64,000 nucleotides of DNA, taken from Guyanagaster necrorhizus. Its lineage: Eukaryota > Basidiomycota > Agaricomycetes > Agaricales > Physalacriaceae. The stretch lies in NCBI RefSeq assembly GCF_019112545.1, contig NW_025064891.1:585311-649310 (forward strand), written 5' to 3'. Shown here in pieces: positions 11,394 to 23,791 of this stretch. The position numbers and the translations under genes were made by a program. Below the pieces are notes generated by a model. It searched no databases, was not told the DNA's origin, and saw only the letters and a program-made list of their open reading frames with translations. How positions within the stretch are numbered: the first letter of the stretch is position 1; every line of letters starts with the position of its first letter.

Positions 11394-14094
11394 ATTAGCT
11401 CAAAGCTTCTAGCTTCTCTTTCTCAAGCCTAATTGTGCTGAGAAACTGAATGCCCTCTATGCTTAACCCTTCAGACCTAAACTTTACCCATGAGTTCTTC
11501 AAACTCTTTGCTTCTATCATTGGAATATTGATAGGCTTATTAGTGATTATACAGCTGTGCCATAGATGCTAATCAGTTACTGCCTGAATTATCTGTCATT
11601 ATCAAGAGTTTCAATGTATTTGCATCATCCTCTACAATATCACACCAGACCTCCCCCTTCACAACCTCCCTGCCTCTGCCCAACAGTCCTTCTGATCTGT
11701 GAAAGAATCCATATCTGAAATTGTCTCTGAGAGCCTGACTAAAGGGCATTCTAAGAAAGAAGAGGAGCAGCAGCAGCAGCAGCAGCAGCAGCACCAATAC
11801 CCTCTACAACCTCCAACAGCAGTTATCTGAGACCCTGGAAACTCTTAGGCTACAGGGTTTTGATGACCCAAACCTGACACTCCCATCTTGTCCTCCAAGC
11901 ACAACATCCCTGCAACAAAGACTGCAACCCTCATCTCTGGCTCTGGTGTTGGATGCCATGCCAGAGATTCTCTTGATGCCATTTGAGTGGCTTAAGAGAC
12001 CAGAAGTATCAGCATGCATAGATCCTGATGTGCCATGATGGCATGAAGTGGGAACACTAACAACAGGACAGAGATTGATGATGACCTCTACTTTGATAAC
12101 AACAGTGATGAGCATCAGTATTGGCATACCACTGCCCAAGAAGCAAACAGACTGGAGCAGTGCATGGCTAGTCACACTGCAAGCAGAACAGGCTGCATAC
12201 AAATGCTATTATGTGCAGCACAATAAGCCAATATCATTGACCTGATTCTCTTCTGAAAGGACAAAGTTTGATGTGCCAACACTATTGCTGAGTATGTCCA
12301 GAAGCAGATATGTGTCAAGTATGAGGTGGCAAAGAAAAACACCCTCTTTGAGCAGTATCTCCAAGCCTGAGACACAGCAGGCTGAAGAAGGGGCTTGGAG
12401 AGCTCCAGAATCAGTATTCTTGTTGGAACTACTATCAACAGTGCATCCAACACTCCATTTCAGAAACCTAGCACTCCCACCACTGAGTCTGATTTCTAGA
12501 CAGAGCCAGCCAAGAGAGTCACCCATATGGGTGACATTCACTGATGAGCATTGCTCAACCTTGATGATGACTGCCTATTATCCTATGGGACCAATATCAT
12601 TGCTAAGACTGACAATATCTTTATCTGGGGAAATGGCATATTGGCAGACTAAGAAACCATTAGAGGAGATGACAAAAACATTGATTCTACTGGTGATATC
12701 AGATAGTTTCTCAACAGGAACTTTGCTGCCCTTTTCCTCCAACTTAGATTCTATCAGAACTTCTGCCAATATCACAGAGCAATAGTGGTGAGAGCAGAAA
12801 GAGAGGCAGTCTCAGTGGGAGCCTACTCTTTGATCTGGACCCAATGACATTGGATCCAGCAGCCAGCTCTAATATGGTTATTTTGGAGGTTTACAACCTG
12901 CATGACAGTTTTCTCCTAGAGAGAGACACAAGCAAAACCATCAACAAAGATGATGAGAAAGAGGATTTCAACAAGGAAGTTAAGGATCCTCTTTTTGAGT
13001 GGAGAAGCATGTTCAATATATGCACATATAAAGAAGAGTTGGCAAGAAAGGCATGAGAGATGTGCCAGAAGGACTTTTTGGAGCTGTATCAGGATGGTAC
13101 AGCTATACTATGGATAGACAACATCTGGTTGATGTCACCCATGAGATAAAGGTATACTGCCACTGACAGGATTGAGTGCATGAAAATTTTACAATATGCA
13201 GCCACTGAGTGGGCCATTTTTATTTACAATAAAAGATATTTAGGACATCAGATGGTGCTGTTACTGGCTTACCAGCCTAAGTACAGCATGACACTAAGGC
13301 TGAGGATGCCAAGCATAGTGCTGAGCAAGCTGTCAAATATGGCCTCCTCAGCTCAAACAGTATCCTCCTGATACTTGTTCACCACCTCAGCTGTCCACAG
13401 CATGGCATCTCAGCTTTTTAGAAGCTGACTCCAAGTGAGCAGCTATTACTCAAACTCATAGAGACTGCCAATTCAGCAACCATTTGTCAGACAACTACCA
13501 CCAGATAAAGCTGAGAGCAGCAGAGCAGCTCCAAAGGCTCTCAAGGCAGATGATCCTGAGGCCACTGTCAAAGGCTGAACCATCAAGGATGGGCAGATCA
13601 TGTGAAAAGAAGTACTCCTGCTGAAAAGTTCTATTGCTGATGATGGCTTCCTTTATTCATTCTCAGAGCCCTTGACAGGATGGGTGGTTCTGCCCTTTGG
13701 CAGGATCCTGAACCTGATGACTGCTCTCACAGTGGACACTCAGATTCTCAATGTGAAATTGAATCTTATATGAGAACCCCACTTCTTTAGAGAAGCATCC
13801 AATGATATTGATTGCTTTCTGATTGACTGTGATCAGTATTTCCAAGTATTTGCCTCATACTTCCAGCTTGACATGTACAAGGTGATATTTGTCTCAACTC
13901 ATATGGAGGACAAGGTGAAAACATGGTGGGTCCTTCTAGTCCTCACATTCTGATCCACCACATGATAACATCATTGATATCTCTTGTGGCCAATCTTCAA
14001 ACAACAGGTTATTGACGAATTCATGGATCTGAATGTTCAGGAAGTCCACAAACAAAAAATGAAGAACTTCAAGATGGCCAATAAGCCAGTGACA
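11394..14094 (+). pseudogene. Gy-A1 leader and gag, N-terminal part (decayed)
   Basis: Begins after the 5' LTR with a TTAGCTC-AAGCTTCT leader also seen in Gy-A2. Frames are broken by numerous TGA, TAG and TAA codons. A glutamine-rich stretch (eight CAG at 11768-11791) and an acidic segment (IDDDLYFDNNSDEH) are visible. At 13985-14094 the capsid-like motif WPIFKQQVIDEF, VQEVHKQKMKNFKMANKPVT appears; Gy-A2 (41060-41170) and Gy-A3 (63150-63310) have close counterparts. The frame is interrupted after codon ACA (14092-14094) by insertion X and resumes with DYFNELEWLSKLARVHDDI at 24623. Confidence 0.75.
11768..11791 (+). repeat. (CAG)8 microsatellite in Gy-A1 gag
   Basis: Eight perfect CAG units encode polyglutamine in the gag frame. 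Gy-A2 has only a short interrupted CAA/CAG run at the matching place (near 38930), so the repeat expanded in this copy. Confidence 0.85.
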
Positions 14095-15468
14095 TGTCCT
14101 CTCCATGTTCAGGCATGTAAAATTGCAAAAATTGAGAATACATGGACTGCATTTCAGTCTAGTAAGCATGTAACTGAGAATAAAATAAGAGTGCACAGAA
14201 ACCTAGCCATCATAAGGCTAAACTGAAGTAATGAGGAGTAGAGTGCATAGCCTAGTAGCAGACTAATACCAGAGGGGTTAGACTGCATGTGAGGTCCTAG
14301 CACTTGGCCCTAAACACACTAATACCATTACAAGAGGGCATGCTAAAAATAAAAAGAATATGATTGAAATATGATTGGCAATCCTGATCATATTGATCAA
14401 TAATGCACTGATGGAACATGCTTTAGAACAGAGATCCAGGATCCAAAGAAAGATATCTGAATAACTGGGTGCTGAATGGAGAAATGCAATAATGGCAACA
14501 AGAGGATAGATAGAGGAATACTACTTTCAGAGATGAATAGCACATGTACTGCTCAGAGACTCACATGCATATCTATAGTGCTTTAGCATACTTAACACAG
14601 TGAGGGACTCTGTATCATACTACAGTATGATACATATTATATTGAGTAAGTTAATTAATACATGCCAGGCCAGAAGCAGTGCATTTTATGTGCTAGAGGG
14701 AATATTGAGACACTGGAGAAGAGAACATAACTATTGTGGCTGACTCCAGACATGAGAGATAACTCCAGGGGTTCAGAACAGTTTACTGCTGTCAGAGATG
14801 TGTCACTGAGGCAAGAAGAAAGTGAGCAGACCTGGCTAGGCCAGCTAGCTGAGGCCAGCTAGCAAGAAAACATTGTGCAGTCCTGGCCTGAAAGAGAATA
14901 AGCATGGCAACTGTGATATGTGCATGAATAGTACCTGTGCTTTGAAGATACCATAGTAGGATTGTATTCGTAAGTACTATAGTAGAGTATTTAAATACTG
15001 TATTGTAGGAGTAGAAGGAAGAATTTCAGACCCCCACAGTTGCAGTATATTGGTGTTAGGAACATGCCAATCGAGTGGGCTTGAGTGCACACATGGAGTC
15101 CAGCAGAGTGTGTGAGCATCAACAAAGCTATTGGCAATATCACCCTTGAGTCAGAGCCTAAGGATCTGGATGGACAGAACAGAGTTTTATCAGAGAAGTG
15201 AACTAGAATGTCCTTCAGAGCGGAATCCAACAGACAAGGTAGGAAGGAGTTGAAGTGAGTGCAAAGTGTAGATGGCTTATCCAAGTTGATATTCGAACTG
15301 AGTAGTTATGATGATATACATGGATTTATATACTAATGGTAGCTAATTCTGAGTCAGATTCTATTGGGTTCTGGTGTCAATATTCACTACTGAGTTTAGG
15401 GTCTAGATATTACAATGTGAAATACAGATGTGAAATAGTGATGGTGAAATAAAATTAGTAGGTAATAG

Positions 15469-16853
15469 TGATGTGCTTGGTAACAGCTAAGTGACTAAGA
15501 GAGGCGAATGAGGAATGAACTCTCAATCACCAACACCTAACCACTCAATATACAATCACCAAATACAGTTGAGGTCAGTTGTTTCGAGTATGATAGAAGC
15601 ACTCTTGCAGTCTTAAATAAAATCAAAAGGACAGTCAATAAAGACAGTTATTCAACTCTATCTTGCTTTCAAAGATGCAATACTCATGAGAGTAGTTTAT
15701 AGCAATGTTTAAGTATAATTAGGACTTAGNNNNNNNNNNNNNNNNNNNNNNNNNNNNNNNNNNNNNNNNNNNNNNNNNNNNNNNNNNNNNNNNNNNNNNN
15801 NNNNNNNNNNNNNNNNNNNNNNNNNNNNNNNNNNNNNNNNNNNNNNNNNNNNNNNNNNNNNNNNNNNNNNNNNNNNNNNNNNNNNNNNNNNNNNNNNNNN
15901 NNNNNNNNNNNNNNNNNNNNNNNNNNNNNNNNNNNNNNNNNNNNNNNNNNNNNNNNNNNNNNNNNNNNNNNNNNNNNNNNNNNNNNNNNNNNNNNNNNNN
16001 NNNNNNNNNNNNNNNNNNNNNNNNNNNNNNNNNNNNNNNNNNNNNNNNNNNNNNNNNNNNNNNNNNNNNNNNNNNNNNNNNNNNNNNNNNNNNNNNNNNN
16101 NNNNNNNNNNNNNNNNNNNNNNNNNNNNNNNNNNNNNNNNNNNNNNNNNNNNNNNNNNNNNNNNNNNNNNNNNNNNNNNNNNNNNNNNNNNNNNNNNNNN
16201 NNNNNNNNNNNNNNNNNNNNNNNNNNNNNNNNNNNNNNNNNNNNNNNNNNNNNNNNNNNNNNNNNNNNNNNNNNNNNNNNNNNNNNNNNNNNNNNNNNNN
16301 NNNNNNNNNNNNNNNNNNNNNNNNNNNNNNNNNNNNNNNNNNNNNNNNNNNNNNNNNNNNNNNNNNNNNNNNNNNNNNNNNNNNNNNNNNNNNNNNNNNN
16401 NNNNNNNNNNNNNNNNNNNNNNNNNNNNNNNNNNNNNNNNNNNNNNNNNNNNNNNNNNNNNNNNNNNNNNNNNNNNNNNNNNNNNNNNNNNNNNNNNNNN
16501 NNNNNNNNNNNNNNNNNNNNNNNNNNNNNNNNNNNNNNNNNNNNNNNNNNNNNNNNNNNNNNNNNNNNNNNNNNNNNNNNNNNNNNNNNNNNNNNNNNNN
16601 NNNNNNNNNNNNNNNNNNNNNNNNNNNNNNNNNNNNNNNNNNNNNNNNNNNNNNNNNNNNNNNNNNNNNNNNNNNNNNNNNNNNNNNNNNNNNNNNNNNN
16701 NNNNNNNNNNNNNNTATTGGTGACTAGCATGACTATCAGCTCAGAGCCTCAGCCATAGTCCTCTACTGGCTAATGATTCTCAGTTACTAGTATATTCTAG
16801 TGTGTTATGCAGAATTTGCAAATTATAGGGCTGGATATGTAGCCTGCATATCA
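15469..16853. mobile_element. Insertion in the B1 LTR (solo-LTR-like, contains the gap)
   Basis: Other Gy-B LTRs read continuously from ...GTAGATAATAG to GAAGTGGC (for example 23698-23713). Here that join is opened by sequence starting TGATGTGC and ending GCATATCA, so the ends show TGAT/ATCA symmetry. Flanking ATAG and ATGG could be a mutated short duplication. About 1 kb of the ~1.38 kb is undetermined. No coding motif is visible in the sequenced ends; a solo LTR of another family is the simplest reading. Confidence 0.55.
15730..16714. other. Assembly gap (985 undetermined bases)
   Basis: Run of N inside the insertion in the B1 3' LTR. Its true length may differ from 985. Repetitive content on both sides explains why assembly failed here. 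Confidence 0.99.
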
Positions 16854-17001
16854 ATGGGAAGTGGCCAGAGTCCAGTGGGTAGTGTGATTAGATTCATGGT
16901 TAGTGAAGGTGACACAGAGGCCAGCAGCATGCATGTAACAGTATCTCTCCCTTAGCATTCTTATCCTCAAGAGCACAGATCCTGATAGCTGGTGGGGCCA
17001 C

Positions 17002-18385
17002 ATGGAAGATTGTTAGTGGCTGTGGAAGTTTTGCAGCTTGATCTGAAACCACCATCATCATCTATGTCATCATTCATGCACTCCTGAGCCTCTAGTGAGG
17101 GAGTCCACCCCTGATGGCTCTGAAGAGGCCAAGGAATTGTTTCATCTGGAATGGCAAGCTGTGGAGGAAGAATATATGGAGGCCATAGAGAGCCATTTGG
17201 AATAGCAAGAGGAGCAGAAGCAGGAGGAAAAGGTCTAGGCAGACCATTTAGCCTGGGAGGCATGGAAAAAGGAGTAGAAGGAGGAATTGGAGAGGAAGAG
17301 AAAGGAGATCTGGCAGGCTGTGGAGAGATGGGTGAAGGAGATGGAGGAGGTGTTGAGAGAGGCAGCTCAGAGAGAGGCTGAGGAGAGGGAGGCTGTGGAG
17401 GCCATAGTGAGAGCTGAGGCCTTGGAGATAGAGTTGGAGGGCATGGTTATGGAGGATAGATTGCAAATGACCTCCACAGAGGCCATTGATTTTTGGCTGT
17501 GTCAAGTGTTAGTAGAATGGTTTGATCCTGGCCTCAGTCTTTACTTCAAAAAGGTGGCTCACCATATGCTTTTAGAGTCTGATGGTGAGCAGGATAAGAG
17601 AACCAAGGGGGACAATGAGTCTGAAGAATCTGAGGAGACCCTGGAGAGGAGGAAGAGGGTGTGAAAGAGAAAGAGGAGGGCAGTGGGTCTGATGGAGAAG
17701 AGCTATAAATACAAGTTCAGGTTGAGGAGCATAGTGGATGGTAGTGGGACAGAGGTGGTTGTTAGTTCCAAAAAATGAGCAAAGTTGAAAGTGGCAGGGC
17801 CAGTGGAGGGCAAAAAATTGTTAGATGGTGAAAGTAAGTGTCTTGGTTTTTCTTGTTTAGTTTGACTTAGCTTTTTGTTTTTCAGAAAGTTGTATGCACT
17901 ATTGTCAAGATGGCACATGATGTTATGTGCAACTGGTCACTGAAGGTGCTAGTTGAGAGTGGACTTGTGCTTGCTGCAAGGTTAAGAAAACCACCTGTTC
18001 ATTCAACAAGAGTGTCACTGCAAGTGAGATGATCAGTAGTGCAGAGGTCTCTGCTGGCCTCCACCAAATTTTAAGATTAGTTTGCAAGTTGATGCATCAT
18101 GTAGATGAGTTGGCAGAAGAGCTGGCAGATGTCCATGGTATGGTAGCAGGTCTCCAGGATGACTATGGTTCTGATGACATGTTGTCTCCCTTGGAGCTGT
18201 TTTCAGAATCTGAGGTGGAGGTCTAGAAGAAGGCCCAACTGATTTTCACAGATGAGAGAGATCAGGAGGTGGAAGATCTTTAGGAGGCAATGCTGAAGAG
18301 GCTGGATGAGGATATGGAGGAATTGAAGAAACAGAGAGAGAGTTCAGGTTCTGCTGTAGGTCTATCAGGTTTCACTTTCTTGTAA
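17002..18385 (+). pseudogene. B1 antisense gene: coiled-coil / Cys-cluster protein with one intron
   Basis: Runs opposite to B1 gag-pol. Start ATG 17002, intron 17834-17885 (52 bp, GTAAGT...TTTCAG), stop 18383-18385; 1332 nt of exon, 444 codons, same frame as the B2 and B3 copies. Order: short N-terminus (MEDC), Glu/Arg-rich coiled coil (EEAKELFHLEWQAVEEEY, then ERKRKEIWQAVERWVKE), acidic stretch (GDNESEESEETLERRKR), intron, CTYCRQDG-like Cys motif where decay has altered a residue, CKVKK-like segment (CWTCCKVKK region, 17960-18000), then DELAEELADVHGMVAGLQDD and a second acidic/coiled tail. Stops at TGA codons match CGA sites. The function is unknown; see the B3 copy for the best preserved version. 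Confidence 0.75.
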
Positions 18386-18561
18386 AGATTTGTATGAAAT
18401 GTATATAGAAAGGCATTGAATGTTGGTAGTGGAAAAAGAAAAATGTAATTATAAGATTTTGACTTTGAAAGTATGAATAGAGTGATCAAAATAGTAGTAA
18501 TCAGTTGTTAAAATTGATATAGTAAGGTGGGGCACCAGTGGTGTCTGGAGTAGTGTTGTAT

Positions 18562-21500
18562 TTAGGGATGGAATGTTTGAATGACTTTGAATAAGGGTCC
18601 TAGTTTGTCTGAGTATCAATAGTGGAATTCTTCAATAAATTCATCAGCAGAGAACTTGGAGGCCAGTAACTAAGCAAATTCTTTGTTGGTACCTTTATAT
18701 CCTAGCCACTGGATTTTGTATAGTAGTGTGCAGTGAAACTGATGGTCCAGTTTAGAGTCAAAGATTTGGGCTATTTCAAAATGTTCTTCTCTGTCGACTT
18801 CAACTGGAGGTGGTAGTGGTTGGATTTAGTTAAGGATGGTGTTTTCTTCTATGGGTTCCAATTGTGACACATGGAAGATGGGATGAATGGACCAGAGATC
18901 CAGCAGAAGCCTCAGAGTAAAGGAGTGGGTACTAGGTTAGGCTATGATTTCAAAAGGACCAAGGTATTTCTCTGAGAATTTTCTGATTGGACAGGTGGTT
19001 TTGATATGTTTGAAGCTGAGGTAAACCTTGTCCCCTACTGTGAACAGAGATGCTAGAATCTGATGCTTGTCTGCTTGGATCTTGTAGTGAGACTGAGCTT
19101 TGGAAATTTTATCCTTTAGTAATTGATGGAGTTTGTCAAGGTTGACTGCAAAATCTTGGGCCCAGGTGGAGGTGATATCTCTTTCAGGGTGAACAGCAAT
19201 GTTGGAGTGGTAACCCTTGTTAGTGAAAAATGGGGAAATTCTGATGGATGCATTAGAGGCATTATTGTAGGCAAATTCAGCAATGGGTAAGAGGGTGTCC
19301 CAGTTGTCCTGCTGGTAAGAGCAGTAGATGTGAATGTATTGTTCCAGAATTTGGTTTGCTTGTTCTGTTTGTCTGTTGGCCTCTGGATGATAACTAGAGG
19401 TAAAGTGGAGTTCCATATCAAGGGTCATAGCTAAGACACAAATAAATTGGGAAACAAATTCAGAGCTACAGTCAGATGTGATGTGACTGGATACCCTATG
19501 TTTGAAGAATACATAGATAAGGAAAAGTTGGATGAGCTCCATGGAGTTAATGGTATCATGAGTGGGAATGAAGATGGCTTACTTGCTAGCTTGGTCTATG
19601 ACTACTAAGATGGCAGTAAATCCATTGGAGTCTAGTAGTTGTTCAATGAAGTCTATGGAAATGAATTCCCATAGCTGTTTGAGAACTGGCAGAGGTTTGA
19701 ATAACCTATAGAGATGGTGTCTAGGTGCCTTATTGCACCCACAAACTGTGCAGGACTTAACATAGTATCAGACATATTCATGCATCTTTGGCCAGGTATA
19801 GTTCTGCCAGACTAGTTCCAATGTCTGGTTTTGACCAAAGTGGCCTGTCAAGATGTGGTCATGATTGTTCTATAGTATACAGAGATGGAGATCATCAGAG
19901 TCTGAGATGTAGATGCAGCTTTCAAACTGAAGGATGTTGGATTCATCAATAGACCACTGAGAGGGGGAGGACTCAGGAGTGGCCTTAACTTAGTGGAGGC
20001 TATTAGAGCACATGGGGTCAGACAATTATGCTTGTTTGATATTAGTGTAAAGTTTGTCAATATCCATGATGGCACTAGCCCATAGGATAGAGCCTTTGAG
20101 ATAGGTTGCATGGAGTGATGCAGAGAGTTATTCTTGAATGAACACAGGTCAAAAATTATGGAGGTTGATTTAGGCCTATTGGCTATTTCCCTCTTTAGGG
20201 TAGATGTCCCATTGTCTAGTGAGCATATCCAGTTTTTCACCAAGTTTTTCAGGGCAGAAATGAATTACTAGGTTGAACTAGAATAGGTATTCAGACCAGC
20301 AGACTTGTCAGCAGATTAGAATCTTAGTGGTGGTGAAGTATTCAAGATTCTTGTGATCTGTTATAACATCAATAGAGTCTGCAGAGCCTTCAAGGTAGTG
20401 CCACCAATGTTTAAAAGCTTCAAAAATGGCCAGGAGCTTCTTGTCATGGGTGTCATAGTTGAGTTCAGCATTGTAGAGGCTCCAGGAGCAGAATGCAATT
20501 GAGTGAATTTCATCATCTTTGAGATAGATAGAGAGGATAGCTGTAATAGTGTAATTGGAGATGTTAGTTTCCACCACTATCTTTTGATCAGGAACCCAGT
20601 GAGTAAAAATGGAAGCATGTGTAAAGGCCTGTTTCACTTTATTGAAGGCAGCCAAGCATTTGTCATCAAATTTTCATGGAGTTCCCTTATGGGTGAGTCA
20701 TGTAAGGGGAATGACCATATCACTATATCTATGTATGAAGCATGTGGAGAGTGGGACAGAGTAATGAACCTATTGCACAGATTATCATCAATAAACTCTT
20801 GTAGGATCTTGAGTTCAGATTCTGAGAGAGAATAAATAGGTCCAAGTAGTGGAGATGTTCCTTCCTCAAGATTGATTTTGAGGTTGTACAGCCTGTGTTC
20901 AGGTAGCTTTTTGAAGAGGGTATCACTGAAAACATCTGCAAAATCATGGTACTCTACTGGCACTGATGAAAGATCTGCCAGTTCCACAGATGCAGCTTTA
21001 GCTCCAATATTAGGCAAAGAAGACTGCAGTGTGAACTGCTGAGTGCCTTCTTCTGCACTGGCTTGGACAAATATAGCAGTGGATATAAGAGAGATCTTTG
21101 GATGTGCTTTCATAGTAAAAGATTCTGAGGGAGAATAGGAGTAGATGGGTTCATATAGGAATGGAGTCTGCTAGCTACCCAGAGTTAATTTGGAATAGAG
21201 TGAAGCCCCAGAAGTTAGACTGATGGAGTCTGGTGGGCATGGAAGTTCTGAATTTGAGCTGGAAGGCTCAGAGAGAGGTGGACTGTTGTACTGTGGGCAC
21301 AGAAGTCTCTGGAATGCAGTGGAGGCTACAGAATTGGTTGGAGTGAGATTCTGGTAGCTTGAGCAGAAAATAATACTGTTCTCAGCCCAGTCAATCAGTG
21401 AATTGTAGCAGAAGAGCCAGTCATATCCTAGAACAAGATTGCAAGACAAATCCAGAGGAGTGACATAGAAGTCAATGGAGAAGGTGTCTCCAGATGGGAA

Positions 21501-21818
21501 ACAGATGAGGATGGTTGTGATTTGAGATATATAGCTCCTGATAGAGCCATCAAATAATCGAAGTTGCACACTAGAGATGGTTTTAATGGGAATTTCATTG
21601 GCAGCTACATACTTAGTGTCAACAAAGCAGTAGCTAGAGCTAGAATCAATAAGGGCAAAAAAACACAGAATGATACAAGTTGGAGAACCATTGGGTTCCA
21701 TAGTGGTCAGTAATTCTGCTGAGAGGGGAATGTGGAAGGAGTGATTAGAAAGAGATGTTGTGTTGAGAGTGATGATCTCCAGTGTGCAAATAGAGTCAAT
21801 GCAACCCTGAACTCACAT
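18562..21818 (-). pseudogene. B1 pol (protease, RNase H, integrase, chromodomain; RT core deleted)
   Basis: From the ATG-like codon at 21818 to the TAA at 18564-18562 is 3257 nt, exactly 616 nt shorter than B3 pol (3873 nt). The missing block corresponds to B3 48905-49520, which holds the RT palm motifs; the sequence jumps from ...SHSPH to FIH-Y-D-VIPLT near 20740. Protease [20 protein letters not shown] (~21600-21665), RNase H (YDTHDKKLLAIFEAFKHWWH, ~20400-20460), integrase (ITSDCSSEFVSQF ... ANRQTEQANQ, ~19370-19490) and the chromodomain region (FEIAQIFDSKLDH, ~18740-18780) remain. It could not have moved itself after the deletion. Confidence 0.87.
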
Positions 21819-21838
21819 AGAGAGAACAGGGTTGCTTT

Positions 21839-23265
21839 CTAGTTTTCTGACTCTGTCAAGGCTGGTTCTACAGGAGTAGTGTCAACTTCAGCTGTATAAC
21901 TCTTGGCAGAGGCCACTGTCTTCCACTTGTTGCAATCCTTGATCTTGTGTTTGGCTCCACAGAACATGCAAAGGTTGTTCTGGCACTGGTGGTCTTTTTC
22001 TTTCTGAGTAAGACAGCCATCTTTGCCTAGCTTATCAGCATAGGGCTTAGAGGTGGTAGATTTCTGTGTGAAGCTGGAGTCTGAGGAAGAAGTGTTAGAC
22101 TTCTTGGATTTGAGGTTGAGGGATTTATTCTCCTAGTTTTCATGGGTAATTTCAGTCTTCCAGATCTAGTAGCAAGCATCAAGTTCTTGGGCAAGGAAGC
22201 ACATATCATGAAGGTTGTTTGGTTTCCCATAGTGTGCCATGTCATCCTTAATACAGGTGCAGAGGCCATAGTAAAAGACATAGTAGAGGGAGTTATCTCT
22301 GTACTCAATTTGTGAAGCATACTGGTTGAATTGGACCATATACTTTATGATCCAATCTCTATTGTGCATCCAAAGATGTTCTAATGCATCTTCAGCATCT
22401 CTAATAGCATCAAAGGGGCTGAAGTTGCTACAAAGCTCATCTAGGAAAGCTGCATAAGAGAATTGCCAGGCTGGTGGATTCTGTGGATTGGGGTTAAGAA
22501 TGTCTGGTTTGAACCAGTTAAGCATGATGCTGGCCAGGAATAAAATGGCATAGTTAACCTTATTAGCATCTGTTGCAAATGCAGTAGGTCTATTGTTGAA
22601 GTTCAACTGAAGGGAGACAATAAAAGCCTTCAGTTTGTGAGGGTCAGCACCATCAAGTGGTTCCAGTTTCTTGACTTTGGTATAGATAGTGGCTGGTTTA
22701 GGGTTGTTGAGAGAAGTGAAGACTCCTCATAACAGATTCATGAATTCTAAGAACATGTCCTGCTGGTTTGGATTGTTACTTCCTACAGGGCTATCAGAGC
22801 TACCTGGGCCATTGGGACCATCTAATCCTCCTGGCTCTCCTGGTCTATCTGAAAAAGGGTTTGATGGATTACCACCTGGTTCCTGTCAGATGGGAGTATG
22901 AGTAGGGGTGTCTTCATCTCTGCTCTCTGAGTCTGAGCTATCTGGATTCCCATGCATATTGCTCAGAGATAAGGGGTCTATTGGGGGGTTGGTTTGAGCA
23001 CCATACATCAGGCTCCATTAGTTGGAATGTTGGTGGCATTGAAAGAGTTAGAGAAATCATCATAATTAGGTTGGCAGGCAGTGAAGCTAGAGTGATTGTA
23101 GGTTTTCCTATGGGAAGGTTGTCCTCCACTGGAGGCCAATCTGAAAAGGTCTGGTTGTTTCTTTGAGGCAGAGGCCAGAATGTCTTCTATGAAAAACATG
23201 TTTGGATGGATGAGCTGAGTTTGTTCAGGATCAGTTTCTGTGGATTCGGTAAATATAGTGGATAT
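21839..23265 (-). pseudogene. B1 gag
   Basis: Same organisation as B3 gag: N-terminal Ser/Asn-rich region (EDILASASKKQ), Gly/Pro-rich linker, retrotransposon gag capsid core (LNWFKPDILNPNPQNPPAW, QFSYAAFLDELCSNF, YGLCTCIKDDMAHYGKPNN) and a zinc-knuckle-like NNLCMFCGAKHKIKDCNKW. The start codon is ATA (23265-23263) where B2 has ATG; the stop TAG is at 21841-21839. It is 13 nt shorter than the other copies and has scattered stops. Confidence 0.85.
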
Positions 23266-23304
23266 AATAAAATTTTTGACTCAAGGGTTTGAGTTTGAAT
23301 ATAC

Positions 23305-23791
23305 TGTTAGGAACATGCCAATCAAGTGGGCTTGAATGCACACACAGAGTTTGGCAGAGTGCATGGACATCAATAAAGCTATTGGCAACATCACTCTTGA
23401 GTTAGAGCCTAAGGATCTGGATGAACAGAACAGAGTTCCATCAGAGAATGTCCTTCAGAGCAGAATCTGATGGATGAGATAGGAAGGAGTTGAAGTGAGT
23501 GTGAAGTGTAAATAGCTTATCCAAGTTGATATTCAAACTGAGTAGTTACAATGATATATATGACTTTATATACTAATGGTAGCTAATTCTGAGTCGAGTT
23601 TCATTGGGTTCCAGTGTCAATATTCACTACTGAGTTCAAAGTCTAGATATTACAATGTGAAATACAGATGTGAAATGGTAATAGTGAAATGAAATTAGTA
23701 GATAATAGGAAGTGGCTGAAGTCTGATGGGTAGCATGATTGGATTCATGGTTGGTGGAGGTGACACAGAGGCCAGCAGCATGCATGTAACA
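23305..23791 (-). repeat. B1 5' LTR
   Basis: 487 bp, TGTTAGGAAC...ATGTAACA in plus-strand view, followed by the ATTGG duplication. It is shorter than the 3' LTR mainly because of a ~13-bp deletion near 23445. Confidence 0.9.

Larger units (their letters stand above)
15054..16940 (-). repeat. B1 3' LTR, interrupted
   Basis: Begins TGTTAGGAACATGCC and ends GCATGTAACA (plus-strand view). LTR sequence occupies 15054-15468 and 16854-16940 (502 bp in total); the middle is a separate insertion. It matches the 5' LTR at 23305-23791 and the inverted LTRs of B2 and B3. Confidence 0.88.
15054..23791 (-). mobile_element. B1: Gy-B family chromodomain gypsy element, RT-deleted copy
   Basis: Full element on the minus strand with ATTGG duplicated at 15049-15053 and 23792-23796. 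In minus order: 5' LTR (23791-23305), gag, pol, an antisense gene (plus strand, 17002-18385), 3' LTR (16940-15054, interrupted). Pol lacks ~616 bp covering the RT core. It inserted into X, which is in Gy-A1, which is in the copia element. Decay is mostly CpG to TpG/CpA. Confidence 0.92.

Noticed and set aside
15726..16730. Minus-strand open frame of 334 codons
   Set aside because: It consists almost wholly of undetermined bases (N) and is an artefact of the assembly gap.
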